Positions 1-9,329 are shown, counted from the stretch's first letter. The stretch: DNA of 64,000 bases from Gaetbulibacter sp. S0825 (GCF_011777505.1 NZ_JAATJT010000001.1:434001-498000), one strand, 5' to 3'. A program made the numbers and translations. Notes: generated by a model from the sequence alone, not told the origin.

Positions 1-849
1 AGCAATGCGCCTTTTTAAATTATAGCGTGATGATACACGACTAAACTGTACAGGTGCCTTTAAAAAGGCTCTACGTAAATTTTTAGCCTCTTCACTAAAA
101 TAATCCCTAAAACCTTTTTCTTTATCGGTTTCAAATTCAAAAGCGTAGAAAGGTTCTTTGTTATGTTCAAAATATGCTGCTTTTATATTGTGAACGCCTA
201 CGTAAGTACTATCGTCAATATATTTATCGGTATAAATAACTTTAAATTCATCGCCTTCTTGCAGTCTATTAAAATCTATTGTCCAAGCATAAATATCATC
301 TGCCATCATAAATGCCAATCTCTGGCTCAATCCTTGCTCATCTAATACTTGAGAAATGCTTGACCCAGGAGCTATCGTTCCTGTTGCTTCTTTCTCTACA
401 TATTTAATAGGCTTTTTATTAGTATATGCATGAATGGAATCTTGAAAATTCACAACTACATATTCTTCCTTATTAGGTTGGTAAATAAAACATGTCGGTA
501 ATTGTAAAGAGTCTTTCGTACAAAGTAATGTGTATGGTTTTCCCTCTTGAAGTCTTGCAATATTAAAAGAATCTTTGGTTTTTTCTACTATGTTGTAAAT
601 TTGAGGGTAGCCAATTTTATTACGCTCTAATATTTGACCAAAACTATCACCCCTTCTTATAGTATCTCTAACTACAATAAAGTCGTTTAGGTTAAATCCA
701 AATTCATATTTTTCTATTTCTTTCTCTTCTTCTAAAGCTATTTCATCACTGATGATTTCTTCTTTAGGTTCATTTTTACAAGAAATAATGCCAACAACAA
801 TTGCTAGCATTAAACATATATTTTGAAATTTTTTATTCTTAAAAATCAT
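1..849 (-). CDS. M23-type peptidoglycan metallopeptidase lipoprotein, N-terminal part (cut by window edge)
   Basis: The frame is open from an ATG at 849 to base 1 (283 codons, no stop), so the C-terminal end lies outside the window. The N-terminus has a hydrophobic stretch ending in a lipobox (GIISC, Cys at about residue 24) followed by an acidic linker, so it is probably a lipoprotein. Residues about 50-110 (VVRDTIRRGDSFGQILE) look like the LysM/OapA-like domain that precedes M23 domains, and a second such segment (GTIAPGSSISQVLDEQG) follows at about 165. The catalytic HxxxD/HxH part is not present here, so the family call rests on domain order and on my memory of this gene following tryptophan dioxygenase in Flavobacteriaceae. 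It starts one base after the kynA stop, so it is the last gene of the DUF3108-kynA-M23 operon. Confidence 0.72.
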   Translation of the reverse strand, partial: MIFKNKKFQNICLMLAIVVGIISCKNEPKEEIISDEIALEEEKEIEKYEFGFNLNDFIVVRDTIRRGDSFGQILERNKIGYPQIYNIVEKTKDSFNIARLQEGKPYTLLCTKDSLQLPTCFIYQPNKEEYVVVNFQDSIHAYTNKKPIKYVEKEATGTIAPGSSISQVLDEQGLSQRLAFMMADDIYAWTIDFNRLQEGDEFKVIYTDKYIDDSTYVGVHNIKAAYFEHNKEPFYAFEFETDKEKGFRDYFSEEAKNLRRAFLKAPVQFSRVSSRYNLKRRIA

Positions 850-850
850 A

Positions 851-1783
851 TTAAATAGTTTCTCCCCAATTATCTATTTCTTGTTGGCTCCAAAGTTCAG
901 GAAAAAAAATACGTTTTTGATACTTTGGATGCATATATTTTTGCCAATCGCTTCCTCCAGTTGCCTCACCATCACCATCAGGGCCTAGAATATAATGAAC
1001 AGCTGCATTATAATGTGCCAATACCCAAGTAATATTAACCGTATAATCGTAATGTCTCATGGCTTTTACCAAATTTTCATTTTTTTGGTCTTCTTCTGGT
1101 AATTCTTTAAATCGTGACCATAAATTTTTAGTGTTGTAAATTTTCATAAAGGTTATAAATTCTTCTTTATAACGCTTTTCAAAATTTATAAGCAATTTAG
1201 ATTTGCTACCTGTTTTATAATCTTTACCAGCAGCTTGCCAATACAAATGGTCAAAAGCATGCTCGAAAGGTGTATTTCTATTTATAGTTTTTCTAAAACG
1301 ATTGTCTATGAGATTAATGAGCTCGGTAGAAGCAAATTCGATTTTTCTGTATTGCCCACTTTGAAAGCCACTTGCAGGCGTTAGTGTGTGCCTAAATTTA
1401 CTATACTGCTCAACATCCATACCTTCGCGCATGATATTAAATGAAGTCGTTAACATATCGAAATAACGACTGATTCGCATCAATTTATCTTCAAAAAACT
1501 TAGCTGTTAACTGCTCATTTTCGGCAACTTGGGAAATTTCCCAAAGTATCATTTTAAAAAGCAACTCATTAATTTGATGATAAGTAATAAACACCATTTC
1601 ATCAGGAAACGTAGTGCGTTGTATTTGAAGACTTAATAAGGCATCCGTATGAATATAGTCCCAATAAGTAATAGAGTTTGAATACAATAAGCCTTCTAAG
1701 TAATTTTCGGTATCTTCACTTTCGGCGTCGTACTTTTGTTGGATTTTATTTAGTAAGTGGTTATAATCTGGTTGGTTAGACAT
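851..1783 (-). CDS. kynA: tryptophan 2,3-dioxygenase
   Basis: Heme dioxygenase that opens the indole ring of L-tryptophan to N-formylkynurenine, the first step of the kynurenine pathway in the cytoplasm. Family signatures are visible: FITYHQINELLFKMILWE around residues 65-82 (His69 in the distal heme pocket position), SGFQSGQYRKIE in the middle, and AVHYILG with the GEATGGSDW loop near the C-terminus, where His263 fits the proximal heme ligand. The 310 residues are slightly longer than many bacterial forms but usual for Bacteroidota. It sits 5 bases after the DUF3108 gene and 1 base before the peptidase gene, so all three are probably co-transcribed. No other kynurenine gene is in the window. 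Tyrosine catabolism (hmgA, hppD) lies directly upstream, giving an aromatic amino-acid catabolic neighbourhood. Confidence 0.93.
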   Translation of the reverse strand: MSNQPDYNHLLNKIQQKYDAESEDTENYLEGLLYSNSITYWDYIHTDALLSLQIQRTTFPDEMVFITYHQINELLFKMILWEISQVAENEQLTAKFFEDKLMRISRYFDMLTTSFNIMREGMDVEQYSKFRHTLTPASGFQSGQYRKIEFASTELINLIDNRFRKTINRNTPFEHAFDHLYWQAAGKDYKTGSKSKLLINFEKRYKEEFITFMKIYNTKNLWSRFKELPEEDQKNENLVKAMRHYDYTVNITWVLAHYNAAVHYILGPDGDGEATGGSDWQKYMHPKYQKRIFFPELWSQQEIDNWGETI

Positions 1784-1788
1784 AATTA

Positions 1789-2592
1789 TTAATCAAATTG
1801 TATTTCAAAAGGGTGCTTTAATCCTTTAAAAGCTTCTAAATCGGCTCTTAAAGAACCTATAGCTAAGTCAGCTTTTAAACGCAAAGGTATTTTATTTTTA
1901 TCGGCACTTACCCATAAAGTTAAACTTTCTTCTTCTTTAAATACACGTCCAGCCATAACATATGGCCTGAACATTAAACATTTTACTTTTCCGAAATTGG
2001 TCCTAATGGTTTCTTCGCCTAAATATTTTAATTTGAAATTATAGTTTTCAAAATCAAAAAACATGGTTAGGTTAACTTCATCTCCTGGTTTTATATTTGT
2101 TGTATCGTAATTGTTACGCAAATAATAAAATGCCGATACCATATCCTGTACACCAAACTCTGTGTCGTGAACAGTTTCTCTTTTTTTCTTAATGTTATTT
2201 ACGTAAGCTTTTTGATTTTCTTGGTCGAATTCTATTTCTAATTTTTTGGTATGACCTCCCTCATTGATATCTCTTATAAACTTATAAGGCAAGTTATTGT
2301 CTATATCAAAATAGCTTTCATATCTGTCTTTTACCTTAAAAAACCAGCTAATTGCTCCTGTTGTTTTTCCTTTGCCAACTACATGGAATACAGGCTTGTC
2401 ATTGAGTTTCTTTTCTTTTAATTCCATAGTAGCTTCACCAGCTTTCATCCAACCACTATAGCTCATTTTAAATTTAAACCATTCTCCAGCCTGATACGCA
2501 GATTCTTTGCTTCGCCTAAGCTCAACAATCTCTTGGGCAAAAGATGGTTTACACACTAGTAATACTAATACTATAAGTAGATTCTTTTTCAT
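1789..2592 (-). CDS. DUF3108 domain-containing exported protein
   Basis: 267 residues with a clear signal peptide (MKKNLLIVLVLLVCKPSFAQ, cleavage after the Ala-Gln region). The mature part is beta-rich with GEWFKFKMSYSGWMKAGEATMEL near its start, the typical opening of DUF3108 proteins, and VKDRYESYFDIDNNLPYKFIRDI in the middle. The family has no firmly known biochemical role; it is periplasmic or outer-membrane associated. It is the first gene of the minus-strand run DUF3108-kynA-peptidase. The upstream region is separated from hppD by a strong terminator, so this operon should have its own promoter between 2593 and 2680, although I see no good TAnnTTTG there. Confidence 0.82.
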   Translation of the reverse strand: MKKNLLIVLVLLVCKPSFAQEIVELRRSKESAYQAGEWFKFKMSYSGWMKAGEATMELKEKKLNDKPVFHVVGKGKTTGAISWFFKVKDRYESYFDIDNNLPYKFIRDINEGGHTKKLEIEFDQENQKAYVNNIKKKRETVHDTEFGVQDMVSAFYYLRNNYDTTNIKPGDEVNLTMFFDFENYNFKLKYLGEETIRTNFGKVKCLMFRPYVMAGRVFKEEESLTLWVSADKNKIPLRLKADLAIGSLRADLEAFKGLKHPFEIQFD

Positions 2593-2683
2593 AATTTGAG
2601 TAATTATATTTAAACCAATTAATTACATTTTTATTGTTACAGTACTTAAAAATACAATTACTGTTCCAAAAGTATTAAAACCA

Positions 2684-2716
2684 AAAAACTCTATCGATAT
2701 AATCGATAGAGTTTTT
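2684..2716 (-). terminator. intrinsic terminator after hppD
   Basis: A perfect 15-bp stem (2684-2698 with 2702-2716, core ACTCTATCGAT) closes on a 3-base loop and ends in a run of T on the minus strand. It lies 25 bases beyond the hppD stop and isolates hmgA-hppD from the DUF3108 operon. A run of A on the other side would also let it work on plus-strand transcripts. Confidence 0.85.
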
Positions 2717-2740
2717 ACGCCTATTTTAGTTAAATATTTG

Positions 2741-3901
2741 TTATAATGTGCCTCTATTTGCTTGTTCACGCTCAATAGACTCGAAAAGTGCTTTAAAATT
2801 TCCCGCTCCAAAGCCACGTGCTCCCATGCGTTGAATGATTTCAAAGAATAATGTTGGTCTATCTTCGACTGGTTTAGTGAAGATTTGCAATAAATAGCCT
2901 TCTTCATCTGCATCAATCATAATTCCTAGACCCTTTAAGGTTTCAATATCTTCACGCAATTCATGACTAAATTCTTCTAACCTTCCAGGAACTGCTTTAT
3001 AATATGCTTCAGGTGGTGTCGATAAGAATTCGATACCTCTTTTTCTTAGCTGTGACACGGTTGATATAATATCGTCTGTGGCAACTGCAATATGTTGAAC
3101 TCCTGGGCCTTCGTAAAAATCTAAGTATTCTTCTATTTGTGATTTTTTCTTTCCTTTTGCTGGTTCGTTTATTGGAAACTTAATTCGTCCATTACCATTA
3201 CTCATTACTTTACTCATTAGTGCAGAGTATTCCGTATGAATTTGCTTATCATCAAAAGAGAGGAAGTTTTCAAACCCCATAACGTCTTCATACCATTTTA
3301 CCCATTGATTCATTTCGCCCCAACCTACATTACCAACCATGTGGTCTATGTATTTTAATCCTACCGAAGTTGGATTATAGTCTGATTCCCATTTTTGGTA
3401 TCCAGGAAGAAATGTCCCCTTATAATTTTTACGCTCTATAAACATATGAACCGTTTCTCCATAGGTATGAATCCCTGCTTTAATAACTTCTCCAAATTCA
3501 TCTTTTTCAACAATAGGCTCCATGTACGATTTTGCACCTCTACTTGTTGTTTCTTGGTATGCACTACGAGCATCTTCTACCCAAAGCGCAACTACTTTTA
3601 CACCATCACCATGTTTTACAATATGGTCATTAATTGGTGAACTACTATTTAAAGGCGTAGTTAGTACTAATCTAATTTTATCTTGAACCAACACATAGCT
3701 TGCTCTATCTTTCACTCCTGTTTCCAATCCTGCATACGCTAAAGATTGAAACCCAAACGCTGTTTTATAAAAGTGTGCTGCTTGTTTTGCGTTACCCACA
3801 TAAAACTCTACATAATCTGTTCCTAGAAGTGGCAGGAAGTCTTGTGCTCCTTCAAATATTTTTTCTAAACCGTAGTTTACTGATTTTATTTCTTTACTCA
3901 T
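2741..3901 (-). CDS. hppD: 4-hydroxyphenylpyruvate dioxygenase
   Basis: Non-heme Fe(II) enzyme that converts 4-hydroxyphenylpyruvate to homogentisate in tyrosine and phenylalanine breakdown. The 386 residues form two vicinal-oxygen-chelate domains. The 2-His-1-Glu iron triad is visible as His187 (YIDHMVG), His270 (VQHIAVATDDI) and Glu354 (PTLFFEIIQRMG), and the C-terminal GARGFGAGNFKALFESIE helix that closes the active site is intact. It follows hmgA by 51 bases on the same strand and is followed by a strong terminator, so hmgA-hppD is a self-contained two-gene operon giving homogentisate and then maleylacetoacetate. The leader carries a short direct repeat. Confidence 0.96.
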   Translation of the reverse strand: MSKEIKSVNYGLEKIFEGAQDFLPLLGTDYVEFYVGNAKQAAHFYKTAFGFQSLAYAGLETGVKDRASYVLVQDKIRLVLTTPLNSSSPINDHIVKHGDGVKVVALWVEDARSAYQETTSRGAKSYMEPIVEKDEFGEVIKAGIHTYGETVHMFIERKNYKGTFLPGYQKWESDYNPTSVGLKYIDHMVGNVGWGEMNQWVKWYEDVMGFENFLSFDDKQIHTEYSALMSKVMSNGNGRIKFPINEPAKGKKKSQIEEYLDFYEGPGVQHIAVATDDIISTVSQLRKRGIEFLSTPPEAYYKAVPGRLEEFSHELREDIETLKGLGIMIDADEEGYLLQIFTKPVEDRPTLFFEIIQRMGARGFGAGNFKALFESIEREQANRGTL

Positions 3902-3909
3902 GATTAATC

Positions 3910-3948
3910 GTTTATTTGTTTAATCGTTGATGTGTTTATTTGTTTAAT
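3910..3948 (-). repeat. direct repeat in the hmgA-hppD intergenic gap
   Basis: The 15-mer GTTTATTTGTTTAAT occurs at 3910-3924 and again at 3934-3948, a 24-base period. It fills most of the 51-base gap in front of hppD. It could tune translation of hppD or be replication slippage; nothing else supports a function. Confidence 0.6.
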
Positions 3949-3952
3949 TATA

Positions 3953-5110
3953 TTACTCTAGCCAAGATTTAAAATAATCTTCGTCAGCTATTTTTAATGC
4001 TTCTTCTGTTACTTGTAAAGGCTTAAACGTATCTACCATTACAGCCAATTCTTGCGTGTCTTTTTTACCAATACTACGCTCCATAGCTCCTGGATGTGGT
4101 CCATGAGGGATTCCTGCTGGATGCAAGGATATATGTCCCGCTTCAATATCGTTTCTACTCATAAAATCTCCATCTACATAATATAACACCTCATCGCTAT
4201 CTATATTACTATGATTATAAGGTGCTGGAATTGCTTCTGGGTGATAATCGTACAAACGAGGCACAAAACTACATACCACAAATGCGGCAGTTTCAAACGT
4301 TTGATGGACTGGTGGCGGTTGATGTACACGTCCTGTTATTGGTTCAAAATCGTGAATAGAAAACGCATAAGGATAATTATAACCATCGTAGCCAATAACA
4401 TCAAAAGGATGTGATGCATACACCATTTCAATAATTTCTCCTTGCTTTTTTACATTAATGGTAAAATCTCCGGTTTCGTTATAGGTTTCTAATTCTTCTG
4501 GTCGACGAATATCTCTTTCACAAAATGGAGAATGCTCTAATAGTTGCCCAAACCAATTCCGATAACGTTTGGGTGTGTAAATTGGGTGATAGGATTCTAC
4601 AATAAACAGTCTATTATCTTCGGTATCGAAATCTATTTTATAAATCATTCCGCGTGGAATAATTAAATAGTCTCCATACTTAAAATCGAGGTTTCCATAC
4701 ATAGTACGCAGTTTTCCTGTGCCTTTATGGATGAAAATCATTTCGTCTGCATCTGTATTTTTATAAAAATAATCTTGTTTTTTATTTTTAGGAGCAGCCA
4801 AAATAATATTGCAATCGCTATTTGTAAGTATTGCTTTTCTGCTTTGTAAATAATCGGCTTCTGGTTTTACTTGAAAACCTCTAAAACGATATGATTGAAT
4901 ATTGTTAGCTTTAGCAACTTTTGGCACAATGCTATATTGTTTTTTAATAGCTTTTACTTGTGTTGGACGCTGCTCATGATAACTGTTAGTTGACATACCA
5001 TCAAATCCAATGGTACCAAATAGTTGCTCGTAATAAAAATCTCCATTTGGTTTTTTAAAAATGGTGTGTCGTTTAGGTGGAATTTCTCCTAGTTTATGAT
5101 AAAATGGCAT
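3953..5110 (-). CDS. hmgA: homogentisate 1,2-dioxygenase
   Basis: Iron-dependent ring-cleaving dioxygenase that turns homogentisate into 4-maleylacetoacetate. The 385-residue protein has a bicupin layout. The C-terminal cupin holds the probable iron ligands: His300 and Glu307 in PYNHSNIDSDEVLYY and His336 in GIPHGPHPGAMERSIG, matching the family order His-Glu-His. The N-terminus MPFYHKLGEIPPKRHT is typical of the family. Bacteroidota members are shorter than the roughly 430-445-residue animal and proteobacterial enzymes. It is the first gene of the hmgA-hppD operon. The 5' region (5111-5180) holds a candidate promoter and dyad described separately, as expected for a catabolic operon under specific repression. 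Confidence 0.93.
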   Translation of the reverse strand: MPFYHKLGEIPPKRHTIFKKPNGDFYYEQLFGTIGFDGMSTNSYHEQRPTQVKAIKKQYSIVPKVAKANNIQSYRFRGFQVKPEADYLQSRKAILTNSDCNIILAAPKNKKQDYFYKNTDADEMIFIHKGTGKLRTMYGNLDFKYGDYLIIPRGMIYKIDFDTEDNRLFIVESYHPIYTPKRYRNWFGQLLEHSPFCERDIRRPEELETYNETGDFTINVKKQGEIIEMVYASHPFDVIGYDGYNYPYAFSIHDFEPITGRVHQPPPVHQTFETAAFVVCSFVPRLYDYHPEAIPAPYNHSNIDSDEVLYYVDGDFMSRNDIEAGHISLHPAGIPHGPHPGAMERSIGKKDTQELAVMVDTFKPLQVTEEALKIADEDYFKSWLE

Positions 5111-5131
5111 TTTTTAAGATTTAAAAATTAG

Positions 5132-5179
5132 TCCTAAGAAGTTATATCATAGGATTTATAATTTGTTCGATTAAAGATA
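5132..5179 (-). promoter_or_regulatory. candidate promoter and operator of hmgA-hppD
   Basis: On the minus strand TATCTTTA (5172-5179) matches the TAnnTTTG -7 element at all but the last base. Downstream of it, between the likely start site and the ATG, is an imperfect dyad TCCTATGA-N7-TCTTAGGA (5132-5154; 7 of 8 arm positions match). Its place inside the leader would suit a repressor site. No good -33 box is seen. Confidence 0.35.
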
Positions 5180-5292
5180 CGAAAATGCCGCCTTATTCAG
5201 GGTTTCTCTTGATAAGGTAATGTAAAAAGATTAAATATTCAATCCAGAATGGTTTCATATTGTAACAAATATCGGGAAAATTATGCAATATT

Positions 5293-7527
5293 TTAAAACC
5301 AAAATCCAATGTTAAAAAACCATTTGCTTTGACTAGCTTCTGGAGACCAAGTATATTTAGCTTCTATTGGGCCAATAATAGTATCAAAACCATAACCTAT
5401 TGCATAACCACTATAATCTGGAGTCGTAAACCATTCTCCCTCTGTGAAAATATTATCATCTACATTGGCATAATTCGCTGAAAAATTAAAATGGTGGTTT
5501 TTTACAAACTCATAATCCAAATTAATAAGTCCTTTTACAAAACTGTCGCCGATAATTGAAATGTGGTCATAACCATAAAATGAAATAAAATTATTGATAA
5601 AGTTATTTCCATAACCTCCCAAGGCGAAACTTAATGATTGATTGGAATTATCTCCAATTCTAAAACCTCCTTCAGAGCCAAGAAGCATTGAGAATTTGCT
5701 AGAAAAGCTAAAAACATATCCAATGTTGGCTTTTGCAAAAGAAAACTGAGAAAAATCGTTATTAAAATCTGATGATGACAAATACAAATGGAAATCGCTA
5801 TCAAACAAAAACCCGCTTTTTGGAAAGTGCTTATTACTATAGGTGTCGAACTTTAATTTGCCAAACAAACTGAAGAAATCACTATTTTCAAACATGGTTT
5901 TATCTGCGTTTGGATCTGGATTATTCACAATGGTTTCAGAGGTAATTTGAAGTTTTTTGTGTTCTGCTCCCAAAACTAAAGACATATCTTTTCTAAATAA
6001 TGTTTGTAAGTAAAACTGATTTGTTAAATCCTCTAGTTGAATGTCTAATTTATTTAAACCTGTTGTTGTAATTTCTGCTTCGCTTAAAAGTAATGAAGCA
6101 TTAATGTCTTTATGAAATGTATTAAATCTAGACCGCAGGCCAATACTCCAATAAAATCCTTTGTCAATATAATATTCAAAATTATATCTAATATTATCTC
6201 CTAAAATCAAATCTAAACTCGCTACATCATTTCTTAATAATACTCTTTTTTGAGTAAGATTTAACAATGCAGCACTTTTATACAAATCGTCATAATGTGC
6301 TCCTAGTTTTAAATAGGTTTTTGTATCGCTTTCTTTTAGGTTTGCATATAAATCGTAACCATCATTACTCGGCTTAAATTGGTATAAAAAACTATCAAAA
6401 TTATTAGTCGCTACAAGATTGTTTACACCTCTTGTAAACTCTCTATAAGTGGTTTTTTCATTACCTTTTATTTTTAATTTACCTAGCACATACGACCTTG
6501 TATACTTTTCGTTTCCTTTCAAATAAACATTATTAATCGCAATACTATCTATTTTGGGAATAGCAAGTTCTACTTTATTAGTATTTCTTACTATTTCCTT
6601 TAACTCATTAATCTTTTTTAACGCCGCTGTTTCACCTCTTTTAATTATTTGTTCGCCATCATCAAAAGACACAACTGTAAATTCTTTAATATCTGGTTTA
6701 ATATAAATATCAGTCCTAGTGGACTTTTCTTTCATATCCTTGATGGTCCTATAATTATTAATTTGCAATAGTATTTCTGGTGCAGATCTTAAGTTCTCTC
6801 TAGTCGATAAGTCATCTTGCACATCGACTCCAATAATAATATCTATACCTTTTGCTTTGAGCTCATCTATCGGATAATTATTAACCACACCTCCATCAAT
6901 TAAAATTTGATTATTAATAGTAACTGGTTGAAATAACGACGGGAAAGCACCACTAGCAGCAATGGCTTGTGCTAAACTTCCTTGTTCTAAAACAACAGGC
7001 TTTCCAGTTTCAATATTAGTAGCAATACAGAAAAACGGAATTGGTAAATTTTTAAACTCTCCAATATCACTAACATGAAGCGTTAGTTTAGAGAACAGGT
7101 TAAACACATTTTGTCCTCTTGAAATTGCCGAGGGCAATTGTATTTTAAGATTATTAAAAGGAATAGATATAGCATATTTCTCAGTATTATCGCGCTCATA
7201 GAATGTTTTAGAAGCTCTAGGTAAATCATCGCCTATTAACTTGTCAAAATCTATCCCGTTAAATATTCTTTCTAACTCTTTTCCTGAATACCCCGAAGCG
7301 TACAACGATCCAATTACCGCTCCCATACTTGTGCCTGCAATGTGATCTATTTTTATACCTAAACTATCAATAGTTTTTAAAACACCAATATGTGCCAATC
7401 CTTTTGCACCACCACCACTAAGTACTAAACCAATTTTTGGATTTGGGTTTTCTAGAGTCTCATTTTGTGCTTTCGCAGAAAACGAAATGAGTGTTAATAG
7501 GGTTAATATGATGGTTCTAGTTTTCAA
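5293..7527 (-). CDS. patatin-like phospholipase with C-terminal Omp85-type barrel, outer membrane
   Basis: Fusion of a patatin lipase with an outer-membrane barrel. I choose the TTG at 7527, two bases after the uvrC stop: it begins directly at a signal peptide ending SFSAKAQ, whereas the ATG at 7578 lies inside uvrC and adds 17 non-signal residues. From the TTG the protein has 744 residues: signal peptide 1-21; patatin domain about 31-290 with oxyanion GGGAKG (38-43), nucleophile GTSMG (Ser67) and DGG (Asp211); a POTRA-like segment about 330-405; then a beta-barrel ending in WFFNIGFWF, with a terminal Phe suited to BAM recognition. The architecture resembles PlpD, so it may be a self-translocating or membrane-remodelling lipase; that is inference. 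It lies directly downstream of uvrC and is probably co-transcribed with it. Confidence 0.88.
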   Translation of the reverse strand: MKTRTIILTLLTLISFSAKAQNETLENPNPKIGLVLSGGGAKGLAHIGVLKTIDSLGIKIDHIAGTSMGAVIGSLYASGYSGKELERIFNGIDFDKLIGDDLPRASKTFYERDNTEKYAISIPFNNLKIQLPSAISRGQNVFNLFSKLTLHVSDIGEFKNLPIPFFCIATNIETGKPVVLEQGSLAQAIAASGAFPSLFQPVTINNQILIDGGVVNNYPIDELKAKGIDIIIGVDVQDDLSTRENLRSAPEILLQINNYRTIKDMKEKSTRTDIYIKPDIKEFTVVSFDDGEQIIKRGETAALKKINELKEIVRNTNKVELAIPKIDSIAINNVYLKGNEKYTRSYVLGKLKIKGNEKTTYREFTRGVNNLVATNNFDSFLYQFKPSNDGYDLYANLKESDTKTYLKLGAHYDDLYKSAALLNLTQKRVLLRNDVASLDLILGDNIRYNFEYYIDKGFYWSIGLRSRFNTFHKDINASLLLSEAEITTTGLNKLDIQLEDLTNQFYLQTLFRKDMSLVLGAEHKKLQITSETIVNNPDPNADKTMFENSDFFSLFGKLKFDTYSNKHFPKSGFLFDSDFHLYLSSSDFNNDFSQFSFAKANIGYVFSFSSKFSMLLGSEGGFRIGDNSNQSLSFALGGYGNNFINNFISFYGYDHISIIGDSFVKGLINLDYEFVKNHHFNFSANYANVDDNIFTEGEWFTTPDYSGYAIGYGFDTIIGPIEAKYTWSPEASQSKWFFNIGFWF

Positions 7528-7528
7528 T

Positions 7529-9325
7529 CTATTTGTTTTGATTGTAATAATTATAAATTTTCTGAGCTCTAGACACACCTACCACATCTTCAAGTTCATC
7601 TAGCTTTGCATACGAAATACGTTTTGCCGATTTAAAATGCTTTAACAATTCCACAATGGTTTTTTCTCCAATACCTGGAATAGTTTCCAACTCCGTATTT
7701 AACGCAGTTTTACTACGTTTATTTCGGTGATGTTCAATCCCAAAACGATGCGCTTCATTACGTAATTGCTGAATAATTTTTAGGGTTTCGCTTTTTTTAT
7801 CTAAATATAGTGGAATTGGATCATTTGGGTAGAATAATTCTTCTAAACGTTTTGCAATTCCAATAATGGCAATTTTTCCACGTAAGTTTAATTCATCCAA
7901 ACTTTTTAAGGCTGAAGACAGTTGACCTTTTCCACCATCAATAATAATTAATTGTGGCAAGGGTTGTTTTTCGTCCAATAAACGTTTATAGCGTCTGTAA
8001 ACCACTTCTTCCATGGAGGCAAAATCATCTGGTCCTTCAACTGTTTTTATATTAAAATGTCTATAATCTTTCTTACTTGGTTTTCCGTTCTTAAAAACCA
8101 CACAAGCAGCTACTGGATGTGTGCCTTGAATATTACTATTATCAAAACACTCTATATGTCGAGGTTCTTCCTTGAGTCGTAAATCGGCTTTCATTTGCGC
8201 CATAATACGATTTGCATGTCTATCTGGGTCGACAATTTTTACTTGCTTTAGTTGCTCTAATCTGAAGTACTTCGCATTCCTGATAGATAAATCTAGAATA
8301 TGTTTTTTATCCCCTAACTTTGGAATAGTTACTTTTATATTATCCCCAATATCAATTTTAAAAGGGACGTAAACTTCTTTAGATAGTGAATTGAATCGTT
8401 GTCTAATTTCTACAATGGCAATCTCTAATAATTCTTTATCTGTTTCGTCCAGTTTCTTTTTAATTTCAAGCGTATGAGAACGTACAATAGAACCTAAAGA
8501 AATTTGCAAAAAGTTTACATAAGCATAACTCTCATCACTAACTATCGAAAAAACGTCTACATTATTTATTTTAGGATTGACAATAGTCGATTTAGCCTGA
8601 TAATTTTCTAGTATATCTATTTTATCCTTTACTTTTTGTGCGTCTTCAAAATGCATGTCCTTTGCAAGAGCATTCATTTGCTTTTTAAAGCGTTGCAGGG
8701 AATCTTTGAAATTACCTTTTAAAATCTCCCGAATAGCTTTTATATTCTCCTCATATTCGGCAACCGTTTCATGCCCTTCACATGGTCCATTACAATTTCC
8801 TAAGTGATATTCTAAGCATACTTTGTACTTTCCAGCATCAATTTTTTCTTGCGATAAATCGTAATTACAAGTTCGTAATTGATACAAGCCTCTTATTAGA
8901 TCTAATAAAGTATAAACGGTTTTTACACTCGTATAGGGTCCAAAATACTCGCTACCATCTTTTATGAGTCGCCTAGTTTGAAATACTCTTGGAAAACGTT
9001 CGTTTTTTATACAAATCCAAGGATACGATTTGTCGTCTTTAAGCATTACATTGTAACGAGGCTTGTATTTTTTAATAAGATTATTCTCCAGTAGCAACGC
9101 ATCTGTTTCCGTATCTACCACAATATGCTTGATGTTTGCAATCTTTTTTACTAGAATTCTGGTCTTCCCGTTTTCGTGCGTTTTAGTAAAATAAGAACTA
9201 ACTCTCTTTTTTAAGTTTTTGGCTTTACCAACATAAATTATAACATCATTTGTATCGTAATATTGATATACTCCTGGTAAATTTGGTAGTGTTTGTATTT
9301 GTATTTCAAGTGGGGATTTAGCCAT
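7529..9325 (-). CDS. uvrC: excinuclease ABC subunit C
   Basis: Nuclease of nucleotide excision repair that makes both incisions around a UvrAB-marked lesion. The 598 residues show all domains in order: GIY-YIG nuclease about 12-90 (GVYQYYDTNDVIIYVGKAKN), UVR motif about 205-240 that contacts UvrB, RNase H-like C-terminal nuclease about 380-540 (ECFDNSNIQGTHPVAACVVF), and a helix-hairpin-helix tail (ETIPGIGEKTIVELLKHF). The length is normal. A good -7 element lies only five bases upstream of the ATG, so the mRNA may be leaderless. The patatin fusion gene follows two bases after the stop. Confidence 0.97.
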   Translation of the reverse strand: MAKSPLEIQIQTLPNLPGVYQYYDTNDVIIYVGKAKNLKKRVSSYFTKTHENGKTRILVKKIANIKHIVVDTETDALLLENNLIKKYKPRYNVMLKDDKSYPWICIKNERFPRVFQTRRLIKDGSEYFGPYTSVKTVYTLLDLIRGLYQLRTCNYDLSQEKIDAGKYKVCLEYHLGNCNGPCEGHETVAEYEENIKAIREILKGNFKDSLQRFKKQMNALAKDMHFEDAQKVKDKIDILENYQAKSTIVNPKINNVDVFSIVSDESYAYVNFLQISLGSIVRSHTLEIKKKLDETDKELLEIAIVEIRQRFNSLSKEVYVPFKIDIGDNIKVTIPKLGDKKHILDLSIRNAKYFRLEQLKQVKIVDPDRHANRIMAQMKADLRLKEEPRHIECFDNSNIQGTHPVAACVVFKNGKPSKKDYRHFNIKTVEGPDDFASMEEVVYRRYKRLLDEKQPLPQLIIIDGGKGQLSSALKSLDELNLRGKIAIIGIAKRLEELFYPNDPIPLYLDKKSETLKIIQQLRNEAHRFGIEHHRNKRSKTALNTELETIPGIGEKTIVELLKHFKSAKRISYAKLDELEDVVGVSRAQKIYNYYNQNK

Positions 9326-9329
9326 TACT

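Noticed and set aside
2623-2916. 97-codon minus frame across the hppD end and terminator
   Set aside because: It runs through a strong hairpin and is out of frame with hppD; composition is not protein-like.
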